Of a DNA stretch of 64,000 nt, positions 27,870 to 35,790 are shown one piece after another. The number at the start of each line of letters is the position of its first letter. Positions within the stretch are counted from its first letter, which is position 1. The notes under the pieces were generated by a model. It saw only the letters and a list, made by a program, of their open reading frames with translations, ran no database searches and was not told the origin of the DNA. The stretch comes from Anaerolineaceae bacterium. GTDB lineage: Bacteria; Chloroflexota; Anaerolineae; Aggregatilineales; Phototrophicaceae. A program made the position numbers and the translations under genes. The stretch is taken from the NCBI GenBank assembly GCA_002702065.1, contig NZXX01000009.1, positions 62,001 through 126,000 on the forward strand. Direction: 5' to 3'.

Positions 27870-28005
27870 GATCGAGGCTACGAATACAATATGAATCGCA
27901 TATATTTTTGGAGAGTGGTTAAGCGGTAAGCGATGAATCTGAACACTATCCATATACACAAGAAACCACAACGTATTTTCTAACACAAATTGAATCTTAT
28001 ATTCC

Positions 28006-28037
28006 TTGACTGTTATATAACCAGTATGGTATATAAT
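28006..28037 (+). promoter_or_regulatory. Promoter with overlapping dyad, probable ArsR operator
   Basis: TTGACT (28006-28011) and TATATA/TATAAT (28030-28037) form a promoter with an 18-20-base spacer. A dyad, TTATATA (28013-28019) and TATATAA (28030-28036), covers the spacer and -10 box. The start codon at 28042 is only a few bases later, so the transcript is nearly leaderless. The overlap fits self-repression by the ArsR-type product. Confidence 0.55.
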
Positions 28038-28041
28038 AAGC

Positions 28042-28361
28042 ATGGTAACGACGTTCGATGCGGTAGCCAACCCAACAAACCGGCAAATCCTGGACTTGGT
28101 CCGAGTGCGCCCCCATATGGTCAACGAACGGTAGAGCTTCTGGAGATCAGCCAACGCGGGGTTTCCAAACAGCACAAAGTTCTGCGCGATGTAGGACTGG
28201 TACAAGTACGCCAGGAGGCGCAAAAGCACGGGCATGAACTGCACCCGGAGCCTCTGGCGGAAGACTTCAACGGGTTGGTGAGCTATTGCAGTCTAATCGA
28301 AGAACGTTATGAACGCTTGTACGAGCTGTTAAAAAATGGAAGAAGAGGAACAAAGCCATGA
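28042..28361 (+). pseudogene. ArsR-family repressor with a frameshift
   Basis: The reading frame starts MVTTFDAVANPTNRQILDLVRVRP, the opening of an ArsR winged-helix regulator, and hits TAG at 28132. The remaining winged helix continues in another frame (VELLEISQRGVSKQHKVLRDVGLVQVRQEAQ... to EERYERLYELLK). One missing base near 28126-28131, in what would be an NELVELLEIS segment, explains both parts. Several family positions are also changed (NRQ for RRQ, SKQHKVL for SKHLKVL), which favours real decay over a sequencing error, though an assembly error is possible. It overlaps the SRPBCC gene by four bases, the usual ArsR-AHSA1 arrangement. Confidence 0.75.
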
Positions 28362-28834
28362 CGAAGCATACCCTAGTTGCCGAACCTGGAAGCCAGATGA
28401 TTACGTTGACTCGCGAATTCAACGCGCCCCGTGAATTAGTCTTCAAAGCGATGACGGACCCCAAACTCGTTACCCAATGGTGGGGATTCCGCAGTACAAC
28501 CACGACGATAGACAAACTGGAAGCGAAAGCGGGTGGCGTTTGGCGCTTCGTTGACCATGATGCGGATGGCAATGAATTCGCCTTCCGTGGCGTCTATCAT
28601 GATGTCATCAGCCCCGAACGCCTTGTGTACACCTTTGAATTTGAAGGTATGCCAGGGCATGTTCTGCTGGAAACCATTGTCCTGGAAGACCGAGACGGCA
28701 AAACCTTCGTGACAGATTCCTCTGTTTTCCAATCGGTGGAAGCTCGCGATGGCATGTTGGAAGCAGGCCTGGAAAGCGGCGCGGTTGAAAGCTGGGCGAT
28801 GATGGACGAACTGCTGGAAGCCATGAAAGTCTAG
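28358..28834 (+). CDS. SRPBCC/AHSA1-family protein
   Basis: 158 residues of the START-like AHSA1 group. It opens with ITLTREFNAPRELVFKAMTDPKLVTQWWG, then GGVWRFVDHDADGNEFAFRGVYHDV and a LEGxx-type end. These proteins have a deep hydrophobic cavity for a ligand and are often paired with an ArsR-type regulator, as here. The start overlaps the regulator's stop (ATGA). Its ligand is unknown. Confidence 0.9.
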   Translation: MTKHTLVAEPGSQMITLTREFNAPRELVFKAMTDPKLVTQWWGFRSTTTTIDKLEAKAGGVWRFVDHDADGNEFAFRGVYHDVISPERLVYTFEFEGMPGHVLLETIVLEDRDGKTFVTDSSVFQSVEARDGMLEAGLESGAVESWAMMDELLEAMKV

Positions 28835-28846
28835 GCGACAATCAAA

Positions 28847-28867
28847 GGGGACATGCACAATGTCCCC
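28847..28867. terminator. Hairpin after the SRPBCC gene
   Basis: GGGGACAT (28847-28854) and ATGTCCCC (28860-28867) form a perfect 8-bp stem with a 5-base loop, 13 bases after the stop codon. The plus-strand tail is AAAAGG, not T-rich; the minus-strand tail has a short T-run. Confidence 0.5.
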
Positions 28868-29030
28868 AAAAGGAAAACTCAGGAGCAATGACGCAAAAAC
28901 AATTCAAACAGCGGACCACTATTGGCTGACTTTATGGTTTATCATTGCTTACAACTTGCAGCGCGTATCACTGACTCTCTAACCACGACCGTTTTTTGAA
29001 CCACCCGCATGTGTACTTAAAAACACACCG

Positions 29031-30008
29031 CTATGGCACGGGCAGCCTGCCAGCCGCCTTCAGGACGATCAGCGCATCGGTCGTCACAAACGGATTTAGA
29101 TGCTGCTGGCTGGTGCCGCCCCAATCCACCAGCGACCGCCCACTCACGGGCTGATCCGTCACGCGGTAATACTTCTTTTCCGCCGGGAATCCGCCATCCG
29201 GCAGGCGCTTGGATTCAAGCAGATCGAGGGCGTCGGCACAGCGCGGGTCCGTGATGAATCCGGCCTCCGCCATTACTTTCAGGCCAAACAGGATGTCGTA
29301 ATGCCAGTAACAGGGATAATGCAGGCAGATAAAACTGGCATCCATGACCTGACCGTCGCGCACCCGTTTATATAAACGCCGCTTCAGGAAAACCTCGGCG
29401 GCTTGCTCCACGCCGACTCTGGCCTGCGCACTACCCGTGTGGCGCGCATAAGCCGCCAACCCACGCAGCGGAATAAGCGTCTCCATGAATGACGAGGTAT
29501 GCTGTACGTCGGGGCGTTTGTCGCAGTTCCAGCCGCCATCCGGCCACTGCCAATCGAGCAACCGCTGCACCAGTTGATTCACCCGGTCATCCGCCAGCCC
29601 AAGTGAAAGCAGATAATAGATGGCATTGCCTTCCATCGAGGCGCACATACGGACGCGATCAGCAATCGTCACCCGTTTAATCCGCTTGATGTGCTTGTCG
29701 GAGAACAACCAACTGTAAACCTGTTCCGCCAGCGGGCGCAGGCTTTCATCACCCGGTGGGTAACCCATCTCAGCCAGCATCGTCAGTACCCAGTGTGGCC
29801 CATCCCACTTGTGATAGGCTCCATACGGGAGTCTGCCATTGGCGTCGCGTTCCGCTAGCAAGGCCTGTATGCGGGGTGATTGGCGGATCGCCTGCCGCGC
29901 CTCGCGCATATCCTGCGAGTCCGGATGGCAGCCCATGACATGTGCCAGCATCCGGTAGCGTATGGCCGGTTCATCCGACTGCAAAAGCGTTTTCAACAAG
30001 GCATCCAT
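29031..30008 (-). CDS. Alpha/alpha-toroid (terpene-cyclase-like) repeat protein
   Basis: About 325 residues if the ATG at 30008 is used, where AGGTGG lies close upstream; earlier in-frame starts reach 30080. The sequence has the helical repeats of squalene-cyclase/prenyltransferase toroids, with a QWPDGGWNCD motif and a late LPDGGFPAE segment. No DXDD-type catalytic motif of hopene cyclases is visible, so cyclase activity is unlikely to be intact. Similar short proteins are common in Firmicutes and Chloroflexota without known roles. It lies downstream of the DUF4037 gene on the same strand. Confidence 0.75.
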   Translation of the reverse strand: MDALLKTLLQSDEPAIRYRMLAHVMGCHPDSQDMREARQAIRQSPRIQALLAERDANGRLPYGAYHKWDGPHWVLTMLAEMGYPPGDESLRPLAEQVYSWLFSDKHIKRIKRVTIADRVRMCASMEGNAIYYLLSLGLADDRVNQLVQRLLDWQWPDGGWNCDKRPDVQHTSSFMETLIPLRGLAAYARHTGSAQARVGVEQAAEVFLKRRLYKRVRDGQVMDASFICLHYPCYWHYDILFGLKVMAEAGFITDPRCADALDLLESKRLPDGGFPAEKKYYRVTDQPVSGRSLVDWGGTSQQHLNPFVTTDALIVLKAAGRLPVP

Positions 30009-30079
30009 CGCCCACCTGCTCATAACCTTTTGACCCATTGTAAGCCGAGTCAGAACAGATGTTGCAGTGATAGATGACA

Positions 30080-31183
30080 CTATTCATACAACGCTTTCAA
30101 ATAATGCCGCAGGTGGCTGGCTTCGCGCAGGTCGGTGCTGTCGCTGAACTGGTCAATGGAGCCAATCAGTCGGCCCGCCGCTATCTGTGATACGGCTGCA
30201 TCTTTGATCTGCGCCCGGATCGCTTCGGCAAACTGGTCGCCATGAATGACCCGGTAGGGGCGGCCATGATAGCGCGACACGTCAGCAGGCAGTGGATCCG
30301 TGATGCCCAATGCGTTGTGCATGGCGGCGACAATCGTATAGGCACCGGAGAGATGGCGTTCGCGCGTCTGCCAGTCCGTCGCGGCCAGTGCGGCATCGAA
30401 CAGCGGTAGCAGCCTGTCGCTGCACGCCAACCGGGCAAAGGCTGTGCCAAACCACTTGGCATAGGGCGCATACTGGCGTTCCATCAAAAAGCATAACTGC
30501 ATCAGATCGCGCACCAGCCGCGCCGCGATCAGCCGTGAGCCAATGTCGTCACCCACGTCGCCGGTACGCCCGACAAAGGCCTCCTCCTGCGAAATGCGCA
30601 TCCAGCCTGCGGCCAGCAAATAAAGCCAGACATCATGCGGATACCAGTTAAACATCGTGCGCATGGCCTGCACATGGCCCAGGCCATCATGATAACTGCC
30701 CCCACTGACCAGTGTCCGCAGTTTCTGCTGCGGGATGGTCAGCCAATCCACAGGGTCAACCGAAAGGTCAGGGTGCCAGTCGAGACCGAGGTAAGGACGC
30801 AGATATTCGCGCAAGGTCGTCACTTCGATGCGATGATTAACCGGGCCGCTGGTTTTCGGCTCGAAGCGCAGCACACCCGGTTCGCCGGGGATCGCCTCAA
30901 AGCTGGTGGGATACCCCTCATACTCGTAGGGCAGGCTGTGGCGAAAAACGTCACGGACCGGCGCTGCATAACCAGCAAGGTCCTCATCAGCCACGAACAG
31001 GCTGACTCGCGGCCCCCAGTGATGATCGCGCGACATGGGCGTATCAAAGCCCAGCACCTCCGACCCACTGCCGATCACCGCCGCATCATAGCGCAGGTCC
31101 GGGAACTGTGTGTCGAGCACAGGTTTCACCAGCTCCTCGTAAAAGCGCTGCGACAATTCAAGTCCGGGGATAAATAGCGGCAT
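30080..31183 (-). CDS. DUF4037 nucleotidyltransferase-like protein
   Basis: 367 residues from an ATG at 31183 with AGGAG upstream. The N-terminus has the nucleotidyltransferase-like pattern of DUF4037: GSGSEVLGFDTPMSRDHHWGPRVSLF near 45-70. The usual SxDHDWG reads SRDHHWG, so one of the expected acidic residues is His. The remainder is the helical DUF4037 domain (FVGRTGDVGDDIGS; QLCFLMERQYAPYAKWFG). It may transfer nucleotides to a small molecule or protein, or may have lost activity. The toroid gene follows 71 bases later. Confidence 0.83.
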   Translation of the reverse strand: MPLFIPGLELSQRFYEELVKPVLDTQFPDLRYDAAVIGSGSEVLGFDTPMSRDHHWGPRVSLFVADEDLAGYAAPVRDVFRHSLPYEYEGYPTSFEAIPGEPGVLRFEPKTSGPVNHRIEVTTLREYLRPYLGLDWHPDLSVDPVDWLTIPQQKLRTLVSGGSYHDGLGHVQAMRTMFNWYPHDVWLYLLAAGWMRISQEEAFVGRTGDVGDDIGSRLIAARLVRDLMQLCFLMERQYAPYAKWFGTAFARLACSDRLLPLFDAALAATDWQTRERHLSGAYTIVAAMHNALGITDPLPADVSRYHGRPYRVIHGDQFAEAIRAQIKDAAVSQIAAGRLIGSIDQFSDSTDLREASHLRHYLKALYE

Positions 31184-31347
31184 GGCGTTCTCCTGCAATC
31201 CATAAACAGACGGTCATTTTATCGGTTCACAACAGATCGTGATAGGTCATTCTGGCTTCGAGTTGCCAAGATCAGTAATCCTGACTTGGCAGGAAAGTCA
31301 GGAATAGGTCAAAATAGCGACCGTGCATGAATTACGAGGACAGGATT

Positions 31348-31761
31348 ATGGCTCACATTCAAGCAAGCCGACCCGATATGGATATTGAAGCCGATGTAGA
31401 GGATATTATCGTCCATTATCCGCCGCTCATGAACGACCGTCATCATTTGAATGTTCATGTGGAAGACGGGGCGGTCACCGTAACAGGCCACACCCGATCC
31501 GCCATCACCCGTGAATACCTGGTGGATGCCGTGAACAAAATCGCGGGTGTCATACGAGCCAACACCGATCTGCTGTTCTGCGATGACGATATCCGGCGGG
31601 ATGTGGGCCATCTTATTCCGGAAGGGGTGTATGCCAATGTCCAGCGGGGCGTGGTGGTTCTGACGGGTCAGCCAGCAAGTGGTGTGAATACGGTTGATCT
31701 GACGACAAAGCTCACCGCGGTACCGGGCGTACGGGCGGTACGGACCCAGTTCTCGGCGTGA
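31348..31761 (+). CDS. BON-domain protein
   Basis: 137 residues from an ATG at 31348, preceded by GAGG; the in-frame ATG at 31327 lacks a ribosome site. Two BON-like modules can be traced: HLNVHVEDGAVTVTGHTRSAITREYLVDAVNKIAGV and a second ending NVQRGVVVLTGQPAS...LTAVPGVRAV. BON domains bind phospholipid or other ligands and often occur in envelope or osmotic-stress proteins. There is no signal peptide here. It converges on the next gene with one base between stops. Confidence 0.82.
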   Translation: MAHIQASRPDMDIEADVEDIIVHYPPLMNDRHHLNVHVEDGAVTVTGHTRSAITREYLVDAVNKIAGVIRANTDLLFCDDDIRRDVGHLIPEGVYANVQRGVVVLTGQPASGVNTVDLTTKLTAVPGVRAVRTQFSA

Positions 31762-31762
31762 T

Positions 31763-32404
31763 CTATTCGTCGTCGCTGTAATAAGTCCAGCGGGTGCGGC
31801 TGTCGTTGGGGTCAGGATACTGATAATCAGCAATCAGGCGGTCAAGCTTAATCTCTTTGGCTTCCTGCTGAAAACCCAGCAGCAGGTCAGACAGGACAAT
31901 ATCGACCACCAGCAGCAAACGGCCAAATGAGCCAAACTGCCCCTGCAAAGCTGTGAACAACACCGCGAAGACGCGCTCACGCAGTTCGACATCGACGATG
32001 CCGCTGCCCGGCCAGCTGACCGGCCATTGATCCTGATAGGTGCCGATGCGCAGCACATCGTGCCGCAGCGAGACAAGCTGGCTGATGGCGGCTTTGCGGT
32101 CATGGGCATCAATCAGGCGGCTCGTCCCCCGGTACGGGGCATTGGGAAGCTGCTTGTACAATTCACCCGGCGCGGTATTTTCCACCAGGCGATAGACGCT
32201 GCGATCATGAATACTCAAGGCTGTTGCCAGTGCTTTGGCACACTGGCGGTAATATTTTACGCGGACCGGACTGCTGGCGTGCTGGTCCAACCGCCATAAT
32301 ATAGACAGATAATCCCCAAAATCCAGCGCCAGGCGCGGTGGCTCATCCGGGCCATAGGTCGAAGTCAACTGAGAAATCCGGTTTTGCTCGAAGCGACTTT
32401 GCAT
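31763..32404 (-). CDS. Unrecognised 213-residue protein
   Basis: The ATG at 32404 follows AGGGA; a TATAAT box at 32445-32440 suggests a nearby promoter. I do not recognise the family. The protein is soluble and mostly helical by composition: an N-terminal segment FGDYLSILWRLDQH, a middle segment SLRHDVLRIGTYQDQWPVSWPG, and a hydrophobic stretch LLLVVDIVLSDLLLGF near the C-terminus, then an acidic, Tyr-rich end. It lies between a BON gene and a glycosyltransferase and seems independent of both. Confidence 0.75.
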   Translation of the reverse strand: MQSRFEQNRISQLTSTYGPDEPPRLALDFGDYLSILWRLDQHASSPVRVKYYRQCAKALATALSIHDRSVYRLVENTAPGELYKQLPNAPYRGTSRLIDAHDRKAAISQLVSLRHDVLRIGTYQDQWPVSWPGSGIVDVELRERVFAVLFTALQGQFGSFGRLLLVVDIVLSDLLLGFQQEAKEIKLDRLIADYQYPDPNDSRTRWTYYSDDE

Positions 32405-32473
32405 GGTCCCTGTTTCGCTACGATACAACAATGGGCGAAATTATACCCTATTATCGCCAGGCCGAAAGAACCA

Positions 32474-33265
32474 CTAGCTATAGGCTTCCGTGCGGCGCAT
32501 ATCCGGCTTCAGGCTGTGATGGCGGAACATCACCTGCCACGTGCGCAGCGCCGCCTCGACCGCGATATTGGCATCCATTTTCGAATGCCCGCGCTCCCGG
32601 TCCGGAAAATAGATGGCCACCTCGCGCACAGAGAAACCCAGACGACAGGCAATGTACGTCATTTCAACCTGAAACACATAGCCATTTGACCGCACGCGGT
32701 CCAGGTCCAGGCCGATCAGCGTCTGCCGCCGCCACAGCTTAAAACCACCCGTCGCGTCATTCACAGGAATGCCCAGCAGCGTCCGCACATAGATGCGATT
32801 CGCAAACCAGCTCAGGGCTTTGCGGTAAAAGCTCCATGATTCGTCGACCCCACCGCCTTTGATATACCGTGACCCCAGCACCAGATCAGCCTGCGCGGCA
32901 GCTTCGACCATCGCCGGAACATACTGCGGCTGGTGCGAAAAATCGCAGTCCATCTGGATGATATAATCGGCATCGGTTTCGAGTGCGCGTTTGAAACCCG
33001 CCCGGTATGCGGCCCCAAGCCCTTCCTTGTTCTTCCGATGTAACACGAAGATACGTCCGGGGTGGGCCTGTGCCAGCGAATCCGCAAGCTGGCCGGTGCC
33101 ATCCGGCGAACTGTCATCCACAATCAGGATGCTCAACGCAGTGGGTAAGGCCAGTAACGCATCAACCATTAACGGTAAATTTTCGGCCTCGTTGTAGGTC
33201 GGCAAAACGACCATCGTTTTTGGTGCAGAATCATGACCCGATGATTCCGTTTCTAGCTTCACCAA
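32474..33265 (-). CDS. Polyprenol-phosphate mannose (dolichol-phosphate mannose-type) synthase
   Basis: About 263 residues. The GT2 fold is clear: VVLPTYNEAENLPLMVDALL, IVDDSSPDGTGQLAD, the DXD-like MDCDFSHQP, and GSRYIKGGGVDESW, ending with FPDRERGHSKM. This is the catalytic part of the DPM1/Ppm1 type, with no membrane domain. AGGAG lies seven bases before a TTG at 33265, with a GTG at 33262; both are better than the far ATG at 33307. It would load a sugar, probably mannose, onto a polyprenyl phosphate for outside glycosylation. Confidence 0.88.
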   Translation of the reverse strand: MVKLETESSGHDSAPKTMVVLPTYNEAENLPLMVDALLALPTALSILIVDDSSPDGTGQLADSLAQAHPGRIFVLHRKNKEGLGAAYRAGFKRALETDADYIIQMDCDFSHQPQYVPAMVEAAAQADLVLGSRYIKGGGVDESWSFYRKALSWFANRIYVRTLLGIPVNDATGGFKLWRRQTLIGLDLDRVRSNGYVFQVEMTYIACRLGFSVREVAIYFPDRERGHSKMDANIAVEAALRTWQVMFRHHSLKPDMRRTEAYS

Positions 33266-33432
33266 CAGACTACTCCTGTGATTATGCCAGCGCCACTGCT
33301 CTCGCACAATCCGGCGCAGGCAGGCTACAATAGTTATGAATTCATGTTATACAGCTCACCAGCCAGAACGTTTCGCTTTAAAGAAATGTGAACTGCTTAA
33401 CAATCGTTCATATTCATTATACAGGGAATTGG

Positions 33433-33900
33433 ATGCAGAGCGACTTTGAAAATACGCGGCGATGGCGCGACGAACTGCGGGCCAGCGGGCAAACGCTGGT
33501 CTTTACCAACGGCCATTTTGACCTGCTGCACGTCGGCCATCTTGATTATCTGGAGAAAGCGCGCGCGCTGGGCGATGCCCTGTGTGTTGGGTTAAACGGC
33601 GATGCCAGCACCCGCCGGCTGAAAGGCGAGGGCCGCCCGCTGGTGCCTGCGGTTGAACGGGCACGCCTGCTGCTGGCGCTGCGACCCGTATCCGCCGTGG
33701 TCATTTTTGACGACGATGAAGCACACGGGCTCATCCAGTCACTGGAACCGGACATCTATGTCAAAGGTGGCGATTACGCCCATAAGCCGCTGCCCGAACG
33801 CCCAACGGTGGAAGCCTATGGCGGGCGTGTGGTGCTGATCGACTATCTGCCGGACCACAGCACCAGCGGGTTAATCCGTCGGATTCAGGCGCTGCCATAG
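33433..33900 (+). CDS. rfaE2: Nucleotidyltransferase of the heptose-1-phosphate adenylyltransferase type
   Basis: 155 residues from an ATG at 33433, preceded by AGGGA. The cytidylyltransferase-like fold is intact: VFTNGHFDLLHVGHLDYLEKAR (HxGH motif), VGLNGDASTRRLKGEGRPLVP, and the late DHSTSGLI in the STSxxI position. It matches the RfaE domain-II family, which activates heptose 1-phosphate with ATP. In this lineage it could also act on other sugar or glycerol phosphates. No kinase domain or heptose pathway gene is adjacent. Confidence 0.87.
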   Translation: MQSDFENTRRWRDELRASGQTLVFTNGHFDLLHVGHLDYLEKARALGDALCVGLNGDASTRRLKGEGRPLVPAVERARLLLALRPVSAVVIFDDDEAHGLIQSLEPDIYVKGGDYAHKPLPERPTVEAYGGRVVLIDYLPDHSTSGLIRRIQALP

Positions 33901-33976
33901 AAATAATTATGGTTAACAACGCGTTTTTGCTATTACAATCAAGATAGCGACTAATGATTAAAGATCAGGTACATTC

Positions 33977-35194
33977 ATGAGCGAAACAGCACCCTGGGTA
34001 ATCGAAATCCGCGCTGAAGGGATGCAGGAATCGCTGAAGCTGCGCCTCGAAACATCCGTCGTGATGGGTCGGTCCGACATCAACGGCGATATTCAGCCGG
34101 ACCTCGACTTGCAACCCTATGGTGCTGAGGAACACGGAGTCTCTCGCCGCCATGTTTCGCTGCATGCCGACGACAGCACCATGTATGTGACCGACCTGCA
34201 AAGCCATAACGGGACGTATCTGAATGGGGCGCGCCTGGAGCCTGATAAGCCGTACATGCTGCGCTACAACGACGAGCTGCGTCTGGGGCGGATGAAACTG
34301 GATGTACGCGCCATCGTTTCGCCCAATCACGGCAGCGGGCTGCACAAGCAGGACAACCTGCACCTGGACGAGCAAGCTCAGCCGGGCAATGGCGAGGCGA
34401 TCCTCATTGTCGAAGATGACGTCGAAGTGGCCAATATCCTGTCCCTGATCATGACACGGGCGGGCTACACACCGCACATCTCGCATGACGTGATCGGCGC
34501 GATCCGCATCTTCAATCAGAAACGCCCGGCCGCGGTGATCCTCGACCTGATGCTGCCCGATTTGAACGGGCTGGAATTCTGCCGCTATGTGCGCCGTGAT
34601 GTCGAGCGCAACAGCACCCCGGTTCTGGTGGTCAGCGCTGTAAAAGCCAAGTCGCATGTGGCGCAGGCGATGGAAGCTGGGGCTGATGTCTTTCTTGGGA
34701 AGCCCGTCAGCGCCAAGGAATTGCAGAACGCCATTTCATCAATCATCCACCGTCGCAAAAGCGGTACTGACCCCTACATGACACGCCACCTGCCCGGCAC
34801 CGCGCCGCTGCAAGCCATCGCACCGGAGACACGACACGATGCGGCTGTGCTGTTCGTCGCCGGACACAGCGAAACCCCCATCACGCTGACGGTGAAGGAC
34901 CAGGTATCGCTGGGCCGCACCTCAACGGCCACCATCCGCACCCATATCGACCTGACTCGCTATCATGCAGCGGAAAACGGCGTCTCGCGCATTCATGCGT
35001 TTATCCACCATAAGGATAATGCATTTCATGTCGAAGACGCCGATAGTGTGAATGGCACATTTCTGAATGGACAGCCGTTACAACCACGAACGCTGGTTGC
35101 GCTCAACAACGCCGATGAAATCCGCCTGGGGCAGCTGCGGCTGTATATTTACTTTCTGGTGGACGGCGCACCAAAGCCCAAAGATGTAACTTAA
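33977..35194 (+). CDS. FHA-receiver-FHA signalling protein
   Basis: 405 residues in three domains. An FHA domain covers about 20-110 (MGRSD, SRRHVSLH, SHNGTYLNG). A response-regulator receiver covers about 140-258, with acidic residues E146, D147 and D148, phospho-acceptor Asp190 in VILDLMLPD, and Lys242 in GKPV. A second FHA domain covers about 297-395 (LGRT, SRIHAFIH, VNGTFLNG). No DNA-binding or output enzyme domain is present. It could link two-component phosphorylation to threonine-phosphorylated partners. It overlaps the convergent DUF4399 gene by four bases. Confidence 0.9.
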   Translation: MSETAPWVIEIRAEGMQESLKLRLETSVVMGRSDINGDIQPDLDLQPYGAEEHGVSRRHVSLHADDSTMYVTDLQSHNGTYLNGARLEPDKPYMLRYNDELRLGRMKLDVRAIVSPNHGSGLHKQDNLHLDEQAQPGNGEAILIVEDDVEVANILSLIMTRAGYTPHISHDVIGAIRIFNQKRPAAVILDLMLPDLNGLEFCRYVRRDVERNSTPVLVVSAVKAKSHVAQAMEAGADVFLGKPVSAKELQNAISSIIHRRKSGTDPYMTRHLPGTAPLQAIAPETRHDAAVLFVAGHSETPITLTVKDQVSLGRTSTATIRTHIDLTRYHAAENGVSRIHAFIHHKDNAFHVEDADSVNGTFLNGQPLQPRTLVALNNADEIRLGQLRLYIYFLVDGAPKPKDVT

Positions 35195-35700
35195 CCCTCA
35201 ACCACCGTGATACTGACCTCATCACGATACTGATCACCTTCGAGTGCGCGGTGAGCCCCGTCGGCAAATTGCAGCCGCAGCGTATAGGGTCCCGGTTCCA
35301 GCGTCAGCTCCGTACTCAGCGACCCATCGCCAAAATGGAGATGTGTCTCATCATTCGGGATAACCTCGCCCGGTTCTACAAATGGCTCGTCAATGAGGAT
35401 GTGAAAGTGGCCGGAATCATCATGGATTTCACCGGCGGGTTCCACCGTCAGGCCTTCAGCCGCGAAGCTTACTTCAAACGTGGTGCTCACTTCGGCACCA
35501 TCGTCCGGCGTGACAAATGTGACCCGTGCGCCGCCTTCTTGCTTGTCTGCAACCGTCAGATCATCCGGGGCGGCAACCGGCCCACCAGACATCACCAGCA
35601 GCAAGATCAGCAGGAAGCCCCCAAAAAATACCAGAATCGGCAGCATCCAGCCGCCGTTACCCTGTTCGGGTGAAGGTAGTTGTTTCGTCTCTTCGGCCAT
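35191..35700 (-). CDS. Membrane-anchored DUF4399 protein
   Basis: 169 residues from an ATG at 35700, preceded by GAGAGGGA. A short polar N-terminus leads to one membrane helix (about 17-38, WMLPILVFFGGFLLILLLVM). The outside part is a DUF4399 beta domain: FVTPDDGAEVSTTFEVSF, then SGHFHILID and HLHFGDGS, ending with PGPYTLRLQFADGAH. The paired His-containing turns are the family hallmark and might bind a metal. The function is not known. Confidence 0.83.
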   Translation of the reverse strand: MAEETKQLPSPEQGNGGWMLPILVFFGGFLLILLLVMSGGPVAAPDDLTVADKQEGGARVTFVTPDDGAEVSTTFEVSFAAEGLTVEPAGEIHDDSGHFHILIDEPFVEPGEVIPNDETHLHFGDGSLSTELTLEPGPYTLRLQFADGAHRALEGDQYRDEVSITVVEG

Positions 35701-35790
35701 GTATTCCCTCTCCGCAGAAGTGGCATGCACCCAATGTAAGAACACCTGAAGTATGCCATGCCAGCCGCGAAAACACCATAATGCAGTCGG

